43,052 bases of DNA from positions 1 to 43,052 of the forward strand of contig NZ_QFFZ01000032.1 in NCBI RefSeq assembly GCF_004369225.1, written 5' to 3'. Both the position numbers and the translations under genes were made by a program. Each line of letters opens with the position of its first letter. The first letter of the stretch is position 1. Below the pieces are notes generated by a model, which saw only the letters and a list, made by a program, of their open reading frames with translations, ran no database searches and had not been told where the DNA came from. Shown here piece by piece: positions 42,993-43,052 of this stretch. Source of the DNA: Pelotomaculum propionicicum. GTDB taxonomy: Bacteria > Bacillota > Desulfotomaculia > Desulfotomaculales > Pelotomaculaceae.

Positions 42993-43052
42993 ATGAAACC
43001 AGGGGCCGCCGCCAATGATAGCCATTCTTTAAAAGAGGTATTCGAGGGTAAA
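42993..43052 (+). CDS. Possible 5' end of a plus-strand gene (partial)
   Basis: The 350 bases upstream of ftsE hold no minus-strand gene. On the plus strand an ATG at 42993 opens a frame, MKPGAAANDSHSLKEVFEGK, which continues past the window edge. Just before it, a 29-codon frame (42907-42996, MRQNRYIRLLSPSIFEKWKE...) ends with a TGA overlapping this ATG. No good ribosome site is seen before either. Only 20 codons are visible, so this is a tentative call. Confidence 0.25.
   Translation, partial: MKPGAAANDSHSLKEVFEGK

Overview
The window reads as chromosome of a low-to-medium GC Gram-positive bacterium of the Clostridia, most likely Peptococcaceae/Desulfotomaculum-Pelotomaculum type. That placement is an inference from gene content and order: rpoN next to a gap-pgk-tpiA-gpmI-eno-secG block, a membrane pyrophosphatase, the rapZ-yvcK-whiA cluster, ftsE-ftsX followed by an M23 hydrolase, a CtpA/B protease and a MinJ-like protein, and a CooT-type protein. 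Almost every gene lies on the minus strand. The plus-strand exceptions are an integrase at the left edge, a coiled-coil gene, a REP-associated (Y1) transposase, a DUF2508 gene and a possible partial ORF at the right edge. TTG and GTG starts with good Shine-Dalgarno sequences are frequent.

Layout, left to right. 1-1400: a tyrosine recombinase whose start overlaps the stop of an upstream frame, followed by a patch with tmRNA-like scraps. 1448-3547: ssrA (tmRNA, tag ANNEYALAA), smpB, an HD-domain protein and a hotdog thioesterase. 3611-5951: K+-type membrane pyrophosphatase and secG with a clear sigma-A promoter. 6015-12500: the lower glycolysis operon gap-pgk-tpiA-gpmI-eno, without the usual CggR repressor gene; rpoN sits directly upstream. 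14372-19140: DUF1405, a hexapeptide acyltransferase, whiA, yvcK, rapZ. 19300-24362: PHP phosphoesterase, bifunctional glucose/mannose-phosphate isomerase, glycogen-debranching enzyme and a Cof-type HAD phosphatase. 24443-26064: a wrecked HD-GYP response regulator abutting a transposase unit with perfect 27-bp terminal inverted repeats that runs into the end of uvrC. 26048-33626: uvrC, a coiled-coil ORF, uvrA, uvrB. 33638-37055: a doubtful ORF, a Gln/Gly-rich sugar-binding lipoprotein, DUF2508, family-4 uracil-DNA glycosylase, CooT. 37191-42690: MinJ-like, CtpA/B, EnvC-like M23 hydrolase, FtsX, FtsE, a cell-division and wall-remodelling cluster.

The most unusual content is between the genes. 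Eight intergenic sites carry tandem heptamer arrays. Five of them are mirrored pairs facing each other across 18-114 bp, and most share one or two conserved core sequences. Each array touches or overlaps the stop codon of the gene that reads into it, and in tpiA and the acyltransferase the array encodes the last residues. Three other dispersed palindrome families are present: a 29-bp TGAGACA...TGTCTCA element (4 copies), a GGGGACA...TGTCCCC element (2 copies), and a GTAGG-hairpin element (3 loci). The 29-bp element creates false N-terminal extensions on DUF1405, GDE and UvrA reading frames. Together they suggest a genome heavily colonised by small non-autonomous repeats that have settled exactly at gene boundaries.
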